From Yponomeuta sedellus (lineage: Eukaryota; Arthropoda; Insecta; Lepidoptera; Yponomeutidae), in contig OW203732.1 in assembly GCA_934045075.1 (NCBI GenBank), positions 19,127,889-19,191,888 of the forward strand: DNA of 64,000 bases. The letters are read 5' to 3'. The position numbers and the translations under genes were made by a program. A model generated the notes under the pieces. It was not told the origin of the DNA, did no database searches, and saw only the letters and a program-made list of their open reading frames with translations. How positions within the stretch are numbered: position 1 is the first letter of the stretch; every line of letters begins with the position of its first letter. Below, one piece after another: positions 63,856 through 64,000 of the stretch.

Positions 63856-64000
63856 CACTAATATTATAAAGGTGAAAGTTTGTGAGTGTGTATGTTTGTT
63901 ACTTCTTCACGTCTAAACGGCGGGAGCGATTTTACTAAAATTTGGTATGGAGTTAGCTGACACCCTGGATTAACATAGGCTACGCTTTACTCCGGGAAAT
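63856..64000 (+). repeat. TATAA-type dispersed repeat, cut by the window end
   Basis: Begins ACTAATATTATAAAGGTGAA with GTTTGTGAGTGTGTATGTTTG and AATTTGGTATGGAGTTAGCT, a pattern common in insect repeats. Class not assigned. Confidence 0.5.

Overview
This window looks like a gene-poor, AT-rich stretch of insect nuclear DNA, most likely from a moth or butterfly. The evidence is the transposon community: a piggyBac element at TTAA, a D34D mariner, RTE- and CR1/Jockey-type LINE remains, several tRNA-headed SINEs of a kind I recognise from Lepidoptera, and many short inverted-repeat elements. I found no host protein gene I can name. Every convincing protein is a transposase or a reverse transcriptase.

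Layout. 0-3 kb: LINE 3' ends, a 309-bp inverted-repeat element, a tRNA-SINE and an internally expanded 5S-rRNA-like SINE. 3.06-5.35 kb: a 5'-truncated CR1/Jockey-type LINE with one in-frame stop. 5.5-13.2 kb: two tandem arrays (87/88-bp minisatellite at 7.8 kb; degenerate GC-cored array at 10.1-12.1 kb) and two 5S-like SINEs. 13.87-14.43 kb: a tRNA-like repeat ending in a perfect 190-bp palindrome. 14.50-17.44 kb: a structurally complete Transib/RAG1-type transposon with RSS-like ends, an exact 5-bp target duplication, a two-exon transposase and a single TGA. 18-23 kb: dispersed repeats and an RTE LINE flanked by an exact 13-bp target duplication. 26.6-28.65 kb: a nest (tRNA-like repeat, then an intact mariner and a 311-bp inverted-repeat element inside it). 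34.16-34.67 kb: an internally deleted hAT. 36.3-36.8 kb: a fold-back element. 37.93-40.40 kb: an intact piggyBac inserted in an RTE fragment. 41-49 kb: LINE tails, a (TATG)n run, SINEs and three longer 5S-like SINE copies. 50-60 kb: mostly unique sequence with GC-rich islands rich in CTTTG/CAAAG words, possibly cis-regulatory. 61-64 kb: further SINE and LINE pieces and another tRNA-like inverted pair.

The proteins do not form a pathway. Each transposase would act on its own terminal repeats (Transib-like, mariner, piggyBac). The inverted-repeat elements and SINEs have no enzymes and would depend on such proteins or on LINE reverse transcriptases. The most informative objects are the Transib/RAG1-like element, a SINE family whose head matches 5S rRNA with exact internal spacing, and a tRNA-like repeat found as inverted or nested composites at three loci.
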